A DNA stretch of 55,593 nt from Lachnobacterium bovis DSM 14045 (GCF_900107245.1 NZ_FNPG01000023.1:1-55593); one strand, 5' to 3'. Shown: positions 23,498 to 33,273, counted from the stretch's first letter. Notes: generated by a model not told the origin, from the sequence alone. A program made the numbers and translations.

Positions 23498-24949
23498 ATG
23501 GTAAATGAAAAAACAATGAAGGATGTAAATATTATAATTGGAAAGAATCAAATGACAGATAAAAGTGTCATTATTGAAACTGAAAGAGAAAAGCTTGCAG
23601 AAGCTTTACCTGAAATAATAACAGAGCATGTTCCGGGTCAAAAATCACAGGAATTACTTGATAGAAGAAATGCAGCAATTCCGAAGGCATTATGTGGGAA
23701 AACATATCCAATATGTATCAAACAGGGAGCTGGTGCTATGTTTGAGGACTTAGATGGCAATAAATTTCTTGATTGGGTTGGAGGTGTAGGTGTACTTAAC
23801 ATAGGCTACTCCCACCCAGAAGTTATAAAAGCTGTAAAAAAACAAACAGAAAAATATTTTCACACAATTTTTAATGTATATGTTCATGATGGATATGTAG
23901 CATTAGCTGAAAAGTTGAATGAGATTATGCCATGTAAAGGTGATGTCAAAAAAACATATTTTGCAAATTCAGGAGCAGAATGTGATGAAAATGCAATTAA
24001 AATAGCGAAAGCATATACAAAAAGAAGTGGTGTTATTTGTTTTACAGGTGCATTTCATGGAAGAACTAATCTTACAATGGCATTGACAGCTAAAAAGTGT
24101 TATGCAGTTGGAATGGGACCTTTCCCATCAGATATATATCGTGCTCCATATCCTTATTTATATAGAGCACCTAAGGGATTTACTAATGAGGAAGCAATAC
24201 AGTATTACATAGATGAATTAAATAAAGTCTTTGATGAAGGTGCGCCAGCAAATGAAATTGCTTGTATGTTGGTAGAACCATTACAAGGTGAAGGTGGATT
24301 TATTCCAGCACCAATAGAATGGGTGAAGGCAGTTCGTAAAATTTGTGATGATAATGGAATTTTAATGATTGCGGATGAAGTTCAGTGTGGTAACTGCAGA
24401 ACAGGAAAATATTTTGCATCAGAATACTGGAAAGAAGCCGGTGCAGCACCAGATATTATTACTACAGCAAAATCAGTTGGAGGTGGACTCCCAATTTCTG
24501 CAATTACAGCAAGAGCAGAAGTAATGGATGCCGCGCCAGCAGGAACAATTGGTGGAACATTTTGTGGAAATCCACTTTCATGTGCATCAGGACTTGCAGT
24601 TATGGACGTTATGAAAAAAGAAAAGTTTGATGAAAAAGCAATGCATATAGGAAAGGTTATAACAGAAAAATATAAAGAACTTCAGAAAAAATATACAGTA
24701 ATTGGAGATATAAGAGGTCTTGGAGCGATGATAGGTATAGAATTTGTAAAAGATCAAGAAACTAAAGAACCTGCAACTGAATTGGTTGCAAAACTAATTG
24801 ATAATGCAATACAAAAAGGTTTGCTTCTTGAAAGTTGCGGTACTGCAAGCAATACAATCCGTTTTCTTGCACCTCTTACGATTACAGATAAGCAAATAGA
24901 AAAGGGAATAGAAATATTTGAAGAGTCATTAAAAGAAGCACTTGAATAA
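23498..24949 (+). CDS. gabT: 4-aminobutyrate (GABA) aminotransferase
   Basis: A 483-residue class III PLP aminotransferase. The start at 23498 has AGGAGG upstream. Motifs include NSGAECDENAIKIAK, GAFHGRTNL, MLVEPLQGEGG, ADEVQCGNCRTGKYFA and the PLP lysine in TTAKSVGGGLPISA. It converts GABA plus 2-oxoglutarate to succinate semialdehyde plus glutamate. Other omega-amino acids are possible substrates, but the 4-hydroxybutyrate dehydrogenase in the same operon argues for GABA. An N-terminal extension of about 40 residues precedes the usual start of the fold. Confidence 0.88.
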   Translation: MVNEKTMKDVNIIIGKNQMTDKSVIIETEREKLAEALPEIITEHVPGQKSQELLDRRNAAIPKALCGKTYPICIKQGAGAMFEDLDGNKFLDWVGGVGVLNIGYSHPEVIKAVKKQTEKYFHTIFNVYVHDGYVALAEKLNEIMPCKGDVKKTYFANSGAECDENAIKIAKAYTKRSGVICFTGAFHGRTNLTMALTAKKCYAVGMGPFPSDIYRAPYPYLYRAPKGFTNEEAIQYYIDELNKVFDEGAPANEIACMLVEPLQGEGGFIPAPIEWVKAVRKICDDNGILMIADEVQCGNCRTGKYFASEYWKEAGAAPDIITTAKSVGGGLPISAITARAEVMDAAPAGTIGGTFCGNPLSCASGLAVMDVMKKEKFDEKAMHIGKVITEKYKELQKKYTVIGDIRGLGAMIGIEFVKDQETKEPATELVAKLIDNAIQKGLLLESCGTASNTIRFLAPLTITDKQIEKGIEIFEESLKEALE

Positions 24950-24963
24950 TAAGGAGGGATTAT

Positions 24964-27057
24964 ATGGAGCAAAAAGCAAAATTTGATAAAGTAATGGGAG
25001 GATGGGACATCCTCGTTATAGCCTTTGGTGCTATGATTGGTTGGGGTTGGGTTATCAACTCAGGAGATTGGATAACTACAGCTGGATTTATGGGATCAAT
25101 TCTTGCAATGCTAATAGGCGGTTTAATGGTTATATTTGTAGGACTTACATATGCGGAACTTACTGCAGCAATGCCACAGTGTGGAGGAGAACATAATTTT
25201 AGTTACAGGGCAATGGGAACAACAGGATCATTTATTTGTACGTGGATGATAATTTTAGGTTATGTAGCAACGTCTGCATTTGAAGCGACCGCATTGCCTA
25301 CAGTAATTACATATCTTTTTCCAAATTTTAATCAGGTATATTTATATAGTATTGCAGGAAAAGATATTTACCTTACAACCATACTTTTAGGTGTTACAGT
25401 AGCTATTTTTATCACGTATATAAACATAAAAGGTGCCAAAACAGCTGCAATTTTACAAACGGTGCTTACTGCTATTATTGCACTTGCAGGTATATTATTA
25501 GTGGTTGGCTCTGCAATTCATGGAGATATATCAAATGTTTCAGGACAGATGTGGGAAGCAAAAAATGGAAGTACATTAAGTAGTATGTTCAATGTGGCTT
25601 GCATGACACCGTTCCTTTTTATTGGATTTGATGTAATTCCACAGGCAGCAGAAGAAATCAACGTTGAATATAAAAAAATTGGTCGTATTATGATTTTTTC
25701 AATTTTTTTGGCAGTAGCATGGTATTTGTCAATTATTTTTGCAGTATGTTATATAATGCCACAAAGCGCAATAGCTCATGAGATGACAGCTCAAAACGGA
25801 TTAGTTTCTGTAAAAGCTATTGAAATCGCATTTAGATCGCCTCTTATGGGAAAAGTTTTGATTATAGGTGGCTTATGTGGAATCGTGACATCATGGAATT
25901 CATTTTTGATGGGGGGAAGTAGAGCACTTTATTCAATGGGTGAATCACTTATGATTCCAGAGAGTTTTGGCAAACTCGGAAAAAATAAAACACCAGTTCA
26001 TGCAATTATTCTTTGTGGAATAGCATGTTGTATTGCTCCATTTTTTGGTAGAGGCGTTTTAGTTTGGCTTGTTGATGCAGCTTCGTTTGGATGTGTTATA
26101 GCATATTTATTTGTTTCAATTTCATTTTGTATACTTAGAAAAAAAGAACCTGAAATGAAACGACCATATAAGGTAAAAGCAGGAAAAATAGCAGGTTGTT
26201 TAGCAGTTATAATGTCAGGCTTTATGACTCTTTTATATATCGTGCCGGTATCTTTTTCAGCAGCTCTTATTTGGCAAGAATGGGTAGTTGTTGGAACTTG
26301 GGTAGTATTGGGAATGTTTTTCTATTTATATTCTAAAAACAAATATGGTACAGAATTCGGGCGTGATATTTTTACAAATGATTATTCCGATATTGTAGAA
26401 GAAGTTGTAGTTAGCGATAAAGTAAGCGCAAATACATCACACTTTGTTGTTACAGTTGGTTGTGAATATGGAAGTGGCGGTCCTGAAATAGCAAAAATGA
26501 TAGCTGATTATTTTGGAATAGAATATTATGATAGAGATTTGGTTGACAAAGTTGTAGATAGACTTGGGGTTGATAAAGGACTAGTTGAAGCAGCAGATAC
26601 AAAATTAGGTGTGAGATATGGCTTCGATACAAGTTATGGTGTACGTTATGCTAATCTTTCAAATAGAGTAATAAGTGCACAGTTCCAGGCAATAAATGAT
26701 TTTGCAGATAAATCATCTTGTGTTATTGTCGGAAGGAGCAGTAATTATATTTTGAAAGGAAGAGAAGATGTATTGAATATATTTATTTATGCTCCAAGAG
26801 AAAAAGAGATTGAAGCTATAATGAAGAAGAAGGGTATCAGTAAGAAACAGGCAAATGAAGAGTGGGAAGCATTTGAAAAAGCTCAACATGCAAGACATGA
26901 ATATATAACTGGTACAAAACGTGGAGATCGTCATAATAGAGATATTTTAATTGATAGTAGTTTGCTTGGTTGGGAGAAGACTTCTAGATACATCATAGAA
27001 ATGATAGAATACAAATTTCAACAAAATGAAACAAAACTTATACAGGAGGCAGTTTAA
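24964..27057 (+). CDS. APC-type permease fused to a cytidylate kinase-like domain
   Basis: A 697-residue fusion. Residues 1-about 460 are an APC amino acid permease with about 12 membrane segments and the family start GWDILVIAFGAMIGWGWVINSG. After a short linker, residues about 490-690 form a soluble cytidylate kinase-like (CLK) domain: VTVGCEYGSGGPEIAKMIADYFGIEYYDRDLV (P-loop-like region), then CVIVGRSSNYIL and RDILIDSSLLG. The permease probably imports GABA or a related amino acid for gabT. The kinase-like domain may sense nucleotides or gate the transporter. It is on the cytoplasmic side. The gene is 14 bases after gabT. Confidence 0.85.
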   Translation: MEQKAKFDKVMGGWDILVIAFGAMIGWGWVINSGDWITTAGFMGSILAMLIGGLMVIFVGLTYAELTAAMPQCGGEHNFSYRAMGTTGSFICTWMIILGYVATSAFEATALPTVITYLFPNFNQVYLYSIAGKDIYLTTILLGVTVAIFITYINIKGAKTAAILQTVLTAIIALAGILLVVGSAIHGDISNVSGQMWEAKNGSTLSSMFNVACMTPFLFIGFDVIPQAAEEINVEYKKIGRIMIFSIFLAVAWYLSIIFAVCYIMPQSAIAHEMTAQNGLVSVKAIEIAFRSPLMGKVLIIGGLCGIVTSWNSFLMGGSRALYSMGESLMIPESFGKLGKNKTPVHAIILCGIACCIAPFFGRGVLVWLVDAASFGCVIAYLFVSISFCILRKKEPEMKRPYKVKAGKIAGCLAVIMSGFMTLLYIVPVSFSAALIWQEWVVVGTWVVLGMFFYLYSKNKYGTEFGRDIFTNDYSDIVEEVVVSDKVSANTSHFVVTVGCEYGSGGPEIAKMIADYFGIEYYDRDLVDKVVDRLGVDKGLVEAADTKLGVRYGFDTSYGVRYANLSNRVISAQFQAINDFADKSSCVIVGRSSNYILKGREDVLNIFIYAPREKEIEAIMKKKGISKKQANEEWEAFEKAQHARHEYITGTKRGDRHNRDILIDSSLLGWEKTSRYIIEMIEYKFQQNETKLIQEAV

Positions 27058-27059
27058 AA

Positions 27060-28208
27060 ATGACAGGATTTTCCATTCCAACAGATATACTAGAATTTGA
27101 CAGATTTTCTCAGTTTGTTTCACAGGAAAAAGTTAACAAAGACGATTTAATCATAACTAGTGAGAGAACGTATAAACATTTTATTGAACCAATGAAACTA
27201 GATGCTCAAGTAATATATAGAGAAAAGTATGGTAAGGGTGAACCAACAGATGAGATGGTTGATGCAATACTATCCGATTTGAAAACAAAAACTTTTGAAA
27301 GAGTTATAGCAATTGGTGGGGGAACAATTATTGATATTTCAAAAGTTATTGCAGTATCAAAAGCGGATGATTGTGTGGATGATTTATATGATTGCTCGGA
27401 AAAATTAAAAAAAATACATCCTCTTATAATAATACCAACAACTTGTGGTACAGGTAGTGAAGTAACTAATATTTCTGTTATTAACAGGGTGAGAAAAGGC
27501 GTAAAAATGGGGCTTGCATCAGAGGCAATGTATGCTGATAAGGCAGTTCTAATAATGGAAATGTTAGATTCATTACCATACAAAATATTTGCAACATCAT
27601 CAATTGATGCCATGGTTCATAGCGTAGAATCTTTTCTAAGTCCAAATGGTTGTAGTATTTCATATATGTTTTCTAAAGAAGCGTTAAAGAAAATTATAAT
27701 AGCTTGGAAAAAAACGATGGATTGTGGAAATAAATCAGAAGCAAACGAAATGTATACAAATGAAAATTGGAAGAAATATGCATCAGATTTTTTGATTGGT
27801 TCAAACTGGGCTGGAATAGGATTTGGATATGCAGGATGTGCAGCGGTACATGCATGTGCATATCCCCTGGGCTCGGTTTATCATATACCACATGGTCAAT
27901 CTAATCAGTTAATGTTCGAGGCCGTTATGAGAAAATACAAAGAAATACAACCTTATGGAAGAATAAATGAGTTAGAGAAGGTAATTGCAGATTGCTTAGA
28001 ATCAAAAGTTGATGATGCAATGGAAGCATTATATTCCTTAATGAATCAGGTCTTATGTTGTGAACCCCTCCATAAGTTTGGAATTAAAGAAGATGAACTG
28101 AGTGTTTTTTCTAAAAATGTTATAAATACACAACAGCGTTTATTAAAAAATAATTATGTGAATCTTACGGAAGAGCAAATACTAGAGATATATAAATTTG
28201 CTTATTAA
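27060..28208 (+). CDS. 4-hydroxybutyrate dehydrogenase, iron-containing ADH family
   Basis: A 382-residue group III alcohol dehydrogenase. The NAD-binding region has AIGGGTIIDISKV and IPTTCGTGSEVTN; the metal ligands are in SIDAMVHSVE, AAVHACAYPLG and HIPHGQSN. It closely follows the 4-hydroxybutyrate dehydrogenase pattern, reducing succinate semialdehyde to 4-hydroxybutyrate. With GabT this gives the first two steps from GABA toward butyrate in gut clostridia. AGGAGG lies before the start; the gap from the permease is two bases. Later pathway genes (4-hydroxybutyrate CoA-transferase and dehydratase) are not in the window. Confidence 0.88.
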   Translation: MTGFSIPTDILEFDRFSQFVSQEKVNKDDLIITSERTYKHFIEPMKLDAQVIYREKYGKGEPTDEMVDAILSDLKTKTFERVIAIGGGTIIDISKVIAVSKADDCVDDLYDCSEKLKKIHPLIIIPTTCGTGSEVTNISVINRVRKGVKMGLASEAMYADKAVLIMEMLDSLPYKIFATSSIDAMVHSVESFLSPNGCSISYMFSKEALKKIIIAWKKTMDCGNKSEANEMYTNENWKKYASDFLIGSNWAGIGFGYAGCAAVHACAYPLGSVYHIPHGQSNQLMFEAVMRKYKEIQPYGRINELEKVIADCLESKVDDAMEALYSLMNQVLCCEPLHKFGIKEDELSVFSKNVINTQQRLLKNNYVNLTEEQILEIYKFAY

Positions 28209-28272
28209 GTACTCGATAATTATGATGCATAATGGTATAATAACCAAAACAGAAAGCATCGAGGTAGAACGA

Positions 28273-28776
28273 ATGAAATTAGAATTAATTAGAGTACAGG
28301 ATTCCAATTATAAGAAGACATACGAATTATATATGTCGTTTAAAGAAAGAGAGAACGGATATTTAAATAATGTATATGGATATGATTATGAACAATTCCT
28401 AGACTGGATAGAGAAGAAGCGTGATTGGTCAGAAGGAAAAAATCTTCCAGAGGGTTTTGTGGCGGATACAACATATGTGCTTGCTGACGAAGGTAACTAC
28501 GTAGGAGTATTTAACCTTCGTCATTATCTAAATGAATTTTTGAGAGAGGGGCCGGGACATATAGGATACTGCATTTCTAATAAATATAGAGGAAAAAACT
28601 ATGCAACAAAAGGATTAAAATTAACACTTGAAAAAGCAAGAGAATTTAATATAAAAGAAGCATATTTGGCTGTTAATAAGGATAATCCTGCAAGTCTTAA
28701 AGTCCAGTTGAAAAATGGTGCGTACATACATCACGAAAACAAGAGCGAATATTTTACCAGAATAAAAATACAATAA
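28273..28776 (+). CDS. GNAT N-acetyltransferase, paralogue 2
   Basis: A 167-residue GNAT protein nearly collinear with the protein at 20990-21541, sharing long blocks such as RVQDSNY, EREGPG-type HIGYCIS, NKDNPASL and NGAYIHHEN. The start at 28273 has GAGGTAG upstream. An extended -10 TGGTATAAT (28233-28241) between the 4HbD stop and this start suggests its own promoter. Paralogue 2 lacks the charged C-terminal tail of paralogue 1. Confidence 0.85.
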   Translation: MKLELIRVQDSNYKKTYELYMSFKERENGYLNNVYGYDYEQFLDWIEKKRDWSEGKNLPEGFVADTTYVLADEGNYVGVFNLRHYLNEFLREGPGHIGYCISNKYRGKNYATKGLKLTLEKAREFNIKEAYLAVNKDNPASLKVQLKNGAYIHHENKSEYFTRIKIQ

Positions 28777-28792
28777 AAAAGATAGGAAAGAT

Positions 28793-29701
28793 ATGAACAA
28801 ATTATATTTAAAAGGTGTATTACTTACAGTTTTAGGGGCATCATGTTGGGGACTGTCGGGTTCAATGGGACAGTATTTATTTACAGTACAGAAAATGGAT
28901 AGCAGATGGCTAGTACCAATAAGACTAGGATTAGCTGGAGTGATTTTGTTAGTGTATTCCTTTATAAAAAATAGAAAAGAAGTTATGCTTCCATGGGCTA
29001 ACTTAAAAAGCTCAATTATAATGCTCTTGTATGGATTAATAGGAGTAAGTTTTTGTCAATTTTTTTATTTTTTGACAATAGAGCTATCATCAGCAGCAGT
29101 AGGTACAATACTTCAAGATTTGGCACCAGTTTTTATTCTGATTTTTACATGCGTTATTGGAAAAAGATTTCCAAAAGTTACAGAAATAGGATCAATTGCT
29201 ATGGCATTAATTGGAGTTTTTTTGATTACAACACATGGAAATATAAAGACAATGTCAATTTCATCAATGGCGTTAATTACAGGAATAATAAGTGGAATCT
29301 GTGTTGCAATCTATAATATTTTAGCTCCAAAATTAAGTCACATAAAGGTCATCATAATTCAGGGCTGGTCGTTTTTGCTAGGTGGAGTTTTGGGTGCATT
29401 GATTTTTAAAATATGGGAAATCAAATATGTTCCAAACTTGTATGGTTTATTTGGAATAGTTTTTGTTATAGTTGTAGGAAATGTTTTAGCTTTTAATTTA
29501 TATATAAGCGGTGTTCAAAAAATAGGTCCGGATAAAGCAAGTTTATATAGTTTTGCAGAACCAATTACAGCCACAGTCATTTCTACGACAATGCTTCATT
29601 CGAAATTTACACTATACGATGTAGCAGGGTTTATAATGATTTTTGCAATGCTGTGGTTAATTACTTTAGATGCAAAAAAGGAGAAATCAATTCAAAAGTA
29701 G
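28793..29701 (+). CDS. DMT-superfamily (EamA) transporter
   Basis: A 302-residue integral membrane protein with about ten hydrophobic segments in two EamA halves. The first half starts KGVLLTVLGASCWGLSGSMGQYLF; the second half contains GICVAIYNILAPKL and ends in the typical EPITATVISTTML. EamA proteins export or exchange amino acids and metabolites. The gene is 16 bases after GNAT paralogue 2, so the pair may be cotranscribed. Confidence 0.87.
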   Translation: MNKLYLKGVLLTVLGASCWGLSGSMGQYLFTVQKMDSRWLVPIRLGLAGVILLVYSFIKNRKEVMLPWANLKSSIIMLLYGLIGVSFCQFFYFLTIELSSAAVGTILQDLAPVFILIFTCVIGKRFPKVTEIGSIAMALIGVFLITTHGNIKTMSISSMALITGIISGICVAIYNILAPKLSHIKVIIIQGWSFLLGGVLGALIFKIWEIKYVPNLYGLFGIVFVIVVGNVLAFNLYISGVQKIGPDKASLYSFAEPITATVISTTMLHSKFTLYDVAGFIMIFAMLWLITLDAKKEKSIQK

Positions 29702-29801
29702 ATAAAAAAATTTATTATTTGTTGATAATAAATAATAGGTAGTGTAGAATCATAAGTGTGAATGTGAATTATAAATTATATATTTTGTGGAGGAGAAGGA
29801 A

Positions 29802-30113
29802 ATGATTATTGTAAATACTGATTATATTAGTGGGAAAGAACTTCAAATGATTGGACTTGTAAAAGGTAGTACAATTCAGTCAAAAAATATTGGACGTGAT
29901 TTTACACAAGGTTTGAAAACTATTGTAGGTGGAGAACTTAAAGCATATACTAGCATGATGAATGAAGCTAGAGATTTAGCAACAAGTAGAATGGTTGACG
30001 AAGCAATGGCATTAGGTGCAGATGCTATCGTAAATGTTCGTTATTCATCATCAGCAATTATGCAAGGCGCAGCAGAGGTAATGGCTTATGGAACTGCTGT
30101 AAAATTTGTTTAG
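29802..30113 (+). CDS. YbjQ/UPF0145 family protein
   Basis: A 103-residue protein; the ATG at 29802 follows GGAGGAGAAGG. It has the family core VNTDYISGKELQMIGLVKGS, the NEARDLATSRMVDEAMALGADAIVNVRY helix-strand and a glycine-rich end. YbjQ proteins form pentamers with a putative metal site; their function is unsettled. The gene stands alone before a strong terminator. Confidence 0.9.
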   Translation: MIIVNTDYISGKELQMIGLVKGSTIQSKNIGRDFTQGLKTIVGGELKAYTSMMNEARDLATSRMVDEAMALGADAIVNVRYSSSAIMQGAAEVMAYGTAVKFV

Positions 30114-30136
30114 TGAAAATAATATAGATGTTAATA

Positions 30137-30216
30137 CCCTTTTACTGAAAAAGTATGTCGATAATTGAATGAAAGTGATTATCGTAACACATGTTGAATC
30201 AGTAAAAGGGTTTTTT
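30137..30216 (+). terminator. Long nested hairpin terminator
   Basis: The outer stem CCCTTTTACTGA/TCAGTAAAAGGG (30137-30148/30199-30210) encloses an inner stem CGATAAT/ATTATCG and is followed by six T. It serves as terminator for ybjQ. Its almost continuous 74-base fold is longer than usual. Confidence 0.85.
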
Positions 30217-30287
30217 AGCTTGAAAAGTCAGGTTAATAGCAAAAGTTGAGCGAATCATTTTTGAAATGAAAGTAATTTGGAGGAAAT

Positions 30288-31421
30288 ATGAAAAAGATTT
30301 CAAAAAGAAAATCATCAAATTTTAAAATTGGTGTTGGAATAACAAGTGTAACTATAATAAGTTTTTTAGTGTTTGCTTTTTTCAAAGTCGCAAAAATATT
30401 AAAAAGACGAACAGGCATGGTAGCTGACTATGATAAAAGAAACGAAATTTGGGAAAAGGTAGCAGGTAATTCTAAAAACTTAAAAATAGAAAAAATGAAT
30501 GTAAAAAGAGTTGGAAATAAACTTTTTCAACACGCCAAATTTGATTACGCAATTGCAAATAAAAAGTATAAAGATGCTGAAAAAATAATTGATACTTTCA
30601 CATATATGCACGAAATTGCAGGCGGCTACGAAGAAGAAACATTTGAAGATGAGCCATATATTATTCCATATTTAGCATCCCAAACAGGTGCAGTCGTTGA
30701 AACATCCGAAGTGTGCGCATCAGATATGGCTGTAGTGATTCTTCCAGGTGGAGGCTTTGGATATAAATCTATGGATGGAAGAAATGATGAGGGAAAGGAT
30801 GTTGCAATTAAGCTTCAAAAAAACGGTATAAATGCATTTGTTTTACATTATAGAAGTAATCCATATGAGTATCCTATTCCTCAACTTGATCTCCAAAGGG
30901 CGATAAAATATATTAAATATCATGCTAAGGATTATAAAATCAATCCTCAAAAAATTGTTATTATGGGATTTTCCGCCGGAGGATTTATGGTTGGTTGCCA
31001 TATAAATAAATTTAAAGGCAATGATTTTTTCCCAGAAAATTATAAACTAGATAAAATTGATAAAGTGGACGATAGTGTTGCAGCAGCAGCAATGATTTAT
31101 CCAGCAGTAACTTTAAAACATAATGTGCCAATGCTTTTTGCAATGTTTGATGCAGATGAAGTAAGAGATAAAGAAAAAAGAGAAAAAATCCTAGAACAAT
31201 ACGATTTGAAAAAATACCTTTTACGTTCGAAGGAAGTGCCACAGTTTATTGCGTGGGGAACTAGAGACGTGATGGTCGGAAAAAAAGGCATACAGGATTA
31301 CATTAAAGAAGCAAAGGGTATTGGAGTAGAAGTGAAAGAAGTAATCGCAAAAGGCCAAGAACACGGATTTGAGCAGAAGTATTATATGGACGATTTAATT
31401 AAATGGTTAAAATATTTATAG
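30288..31421 (+). CDS. Membrane-anchored alpha/beta hydrolase (esterase)
   Basis: A 377-residue protein with one N-terminal hydrophobic segment (about residues 16-36) that anchors it or acts as an uncleaved signal. The hydrolase domain has the oxyanion region ILPGGGFGYKSMDG, the nucleophile elbow GFSAGG, an acid in GTRDVMV and a catalytic His in GQEHGFEQ. It resembles xylan/acetyl esterases of the BD-FAE/Aes type that deacetylate carbohydrates. GGAGG precedes the start. The substrate is unknown; no carbohydrate genes lie nearby. Confidence 0.85.
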   Translation: MKKISKRKSSNFKIGVGITSVTIISFLVFAFFKVAKILKRRTGMVADYDKRNEIWEKVAGNSKNLKIEKMNVKRVGNKLFQHAKFDYAIANKKYKDAEKIIDTFTYMHEIAGGYEEETFEDEPYIIPYLASQTGAVVETSEVCASDMAVVILPGGGFGYKSMDGRNDEGKDVAIKLQKNGINAFVLHYRSNPYEYPIPQLDLQRAIKYIKYHAKDYKINPQKIVIMGFSAGGFMVGCHINKFKGNDFFPENYKLDKIDKVDDSVAAAAMIYPAVTLKHNVPMLFAMFDADEVRDKEKREKILEQYDLKKYLLRSKEVPQFIAWGTRDVMVGKKGIQDYIKEAKGIGVEVKEVIAKGQEHGFEQKYYMDDLIKWLKYL

Positions 31422-31530
31422 CATGATGCCATAATTACACTTAATATTGTATAAAATATATTGTCTCAAAACAATCCTATTTTCCAATTCATGTATAAAA
31501 ATACATAAAAAATGTAAACTCTTTCATTCA

Positions 31531-31559
31531 TGGACACTTGAAAAAAATTATGGTATAAT
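31531..31559 (+). promoter_or_regulatory. Promoter of the YjeM-like permease gene
   Basis: TGGACA (31531-31536) and TATAAT (31554-31559) have a 17-base spacer and an extended TGG before the -10. The transcript would have a leader of about 120-160 bases. Confidence 0.7.
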
Positions 31560-31707
31560 CTACTTTCGTGGCACCTTGAAAAAAGTTAACCAATGTATAT
31601 ATGATTTTTAAAAAATTGTGTGTTAATTTTCTGGCACAATTTGGTCATCAGATACATTGATTTTCAAGACAGAAAGAAGGAAGGAGAAGTGATGTATAAG
31701 TATTTTT

Positions 31708-33273
31708 TTGCATCACACAAGAAAAATGAAAGAAAAAAAACTTGGTTTAATGTCCTTAATTCTGATGATTTTTACATCGGTTTATGGATTTAATAACATT
31801 CCAAGATCATATTACTTAATGGGATATGCAGCTATTCCTTGGTTTGTTATTGCGGCTCTCTTATTTTTTATTCCTTTTGCATTTATGGTAGCAGAATTTG
31901 GTTCTGCTTTTCGCCATGAAACAGGCGGTATGTACTCATGGATGTGTAAATCCGTTGGACCTAAATATGCATTTATCGGTACATTTATGTGGTACACATC
32001 GTATGTTTTATGGATGGTAAATGCTTCATCAGGAATTTGGGTACCAGTATCAAATGTAATATTTGGTGAGGATTGTACATCAAAATGGTCATTATTTGGC
32101 TGGAGCTTTTTATCAGGAACTAGACTCCTTGGAGTTATGGCAGTAATATTCTTTATTGTGATTACATACTTTGACACAAAAGGTATTGACAAAATAAGTA
32201 AAGTAACTTCTATTGGTGGTTCAGCTGTTCTTACAATTAATATTTTAGTTGTAATTGGTTCTATTGTAATGATTATTGCTCGTCATGGTCAATTAAGACA
32301 GCCATTTGAGGGCTTAGAATCATTAAAAGTTCCATTAAATGCAGAGTATCAGGGTAGCCCAATTATGCTTTTATCATTTATCGTATTTGCTCTTTTTGCA
32401 TACGGTGGAATTGAAGCAGTAGGTGGACTTGTAGATAAGACAGAAAACCCTAAGAAGAATTTCCCTAAAGGAATCATAACAGCAGCACTTGTTATCGTTG
32501 TTGGTTATGCGTCACTTATTATGTTAGTAGGTTCATTTACTAATTATAATGAATTATTCAAAGGAAAAAAAGTTAATTTTGGAAACGTTTCATACGTAAT
32601 CATGTCAAATTTTGCAGCAGAGTTTGGAAAAGCTTTTGGATTATCTAAAGCTACTCAAGTTGCATTAGCTCATGGATTCGCTAGAGTATTTGCTTTTATC
32701 ATGTTATTAACACTTATGGGAGCATTATTTACTCTTGTATATTCACCACTTAAACAGATAATTGATGGTACACCAAAAGAGTTATGGCCTGGTAAAATTA
32801 GTGAAATTGCAGAAGATGGTTTGCCTAAAAACGCTATGTGGATTCAGTGTGCAATTGTTTGCGTAATGGTAATCTTAATATCATTTGGTGGTAGCACAAT
32901 GAAAAAATTCTTCGATATTTTAACAGCAATGGTTAATGTAGGTATGACAGTACCTTATATGTTTATTTCATTTGCATTCCCTAAATTCAAGAAACTTGAA
33001 GGAATCGACAGAAGTTTCGTTGTTTATAAGAGTCAAAAATCAGCTAATTTCTGGGGTTATGTTGTAACATTAACACTTTTATTAGCAAATGTTTTTGCAA
33101 TTATTGAACCTGCTTTATTAAAAAAAGATTATATGAAAACATTCTGGTCATTAATTGATCCTGTAATTTTTGGTGCTGTTGCATGGATAATGTATTCTTG
33201 TTATGAATATAAAGTATCTTCAGGAAAGGTTATAAATCAAAACAAAGGATTAAAAATCGAAACAGAAAATTAA
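31708..33273 (+). CDS. yjeM: YjeM-like APC amino acid permease
   Basis: An APC-superfamily transporter of about 12 membrane segments, collinear with E. coli YjeM: LMIFTSVYGFNNIPRSYYLMGYAAIPW, ETGGMYSWM, FALFAYGGIEAVGGLVDKTENP and YSPLKQIIDGTPKELWP. The start is unclear. The only strong ribosome site, AAGGAG, precedes ATG 31692, which is in another frame and separated from this frame by a run of seven T. In frame, TTG 31708 or ATG 31726 are possible. A one-base change in the T run would join ATG 31692 to the permease. The related GadC group exchanges glutamate and GABA, but specificity here is unknown. Confidence 0.88.
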   Translation: MHHTRKMKEKKLGLMSLILMIFTSVYGFNNIPRSYYLMGYAAIPWFVIAALLFFIPFAFMVAEFGSAFRHETGGMYSWMCKSVGPKYAFIGTFMWYTSYVLWMVNASSGIWVPVSNVIFGEDCTSKWSLFGWSFLSGTRLLGVMAVIFFIVITYFDTKGIDKISKVTSIGGSAVLTINILVVIGSIVMIIARHGQLRQPFEGLESLKVPLNAEYQGSPIMLLSFIVFALFAYGGIEAVGGLVDKTENPKKNFPKGIITAALVIVVGYASLIMLVGSFTNYNELFKGKKVNFGNVSYVIMSNFAAEFGKAFGLSKATQVALAHGFARVFAFIMLLTLMGALFTLVYSPLKQIIDGTPKELWPGKISEIAEDGLPKNAMWIQCAIVCVMVILISFGGSTMKKFFDILTAMVNVGMTVPYMFISFAFPKFKKLEGIDRSFVVYKSQKSANFWGYVVTLTLLLANVFAIIEPALLKKDYMKTFWSLIDPVIFGAVAWIMYSCYEYKVSSGKVINQNKGLKIETEN

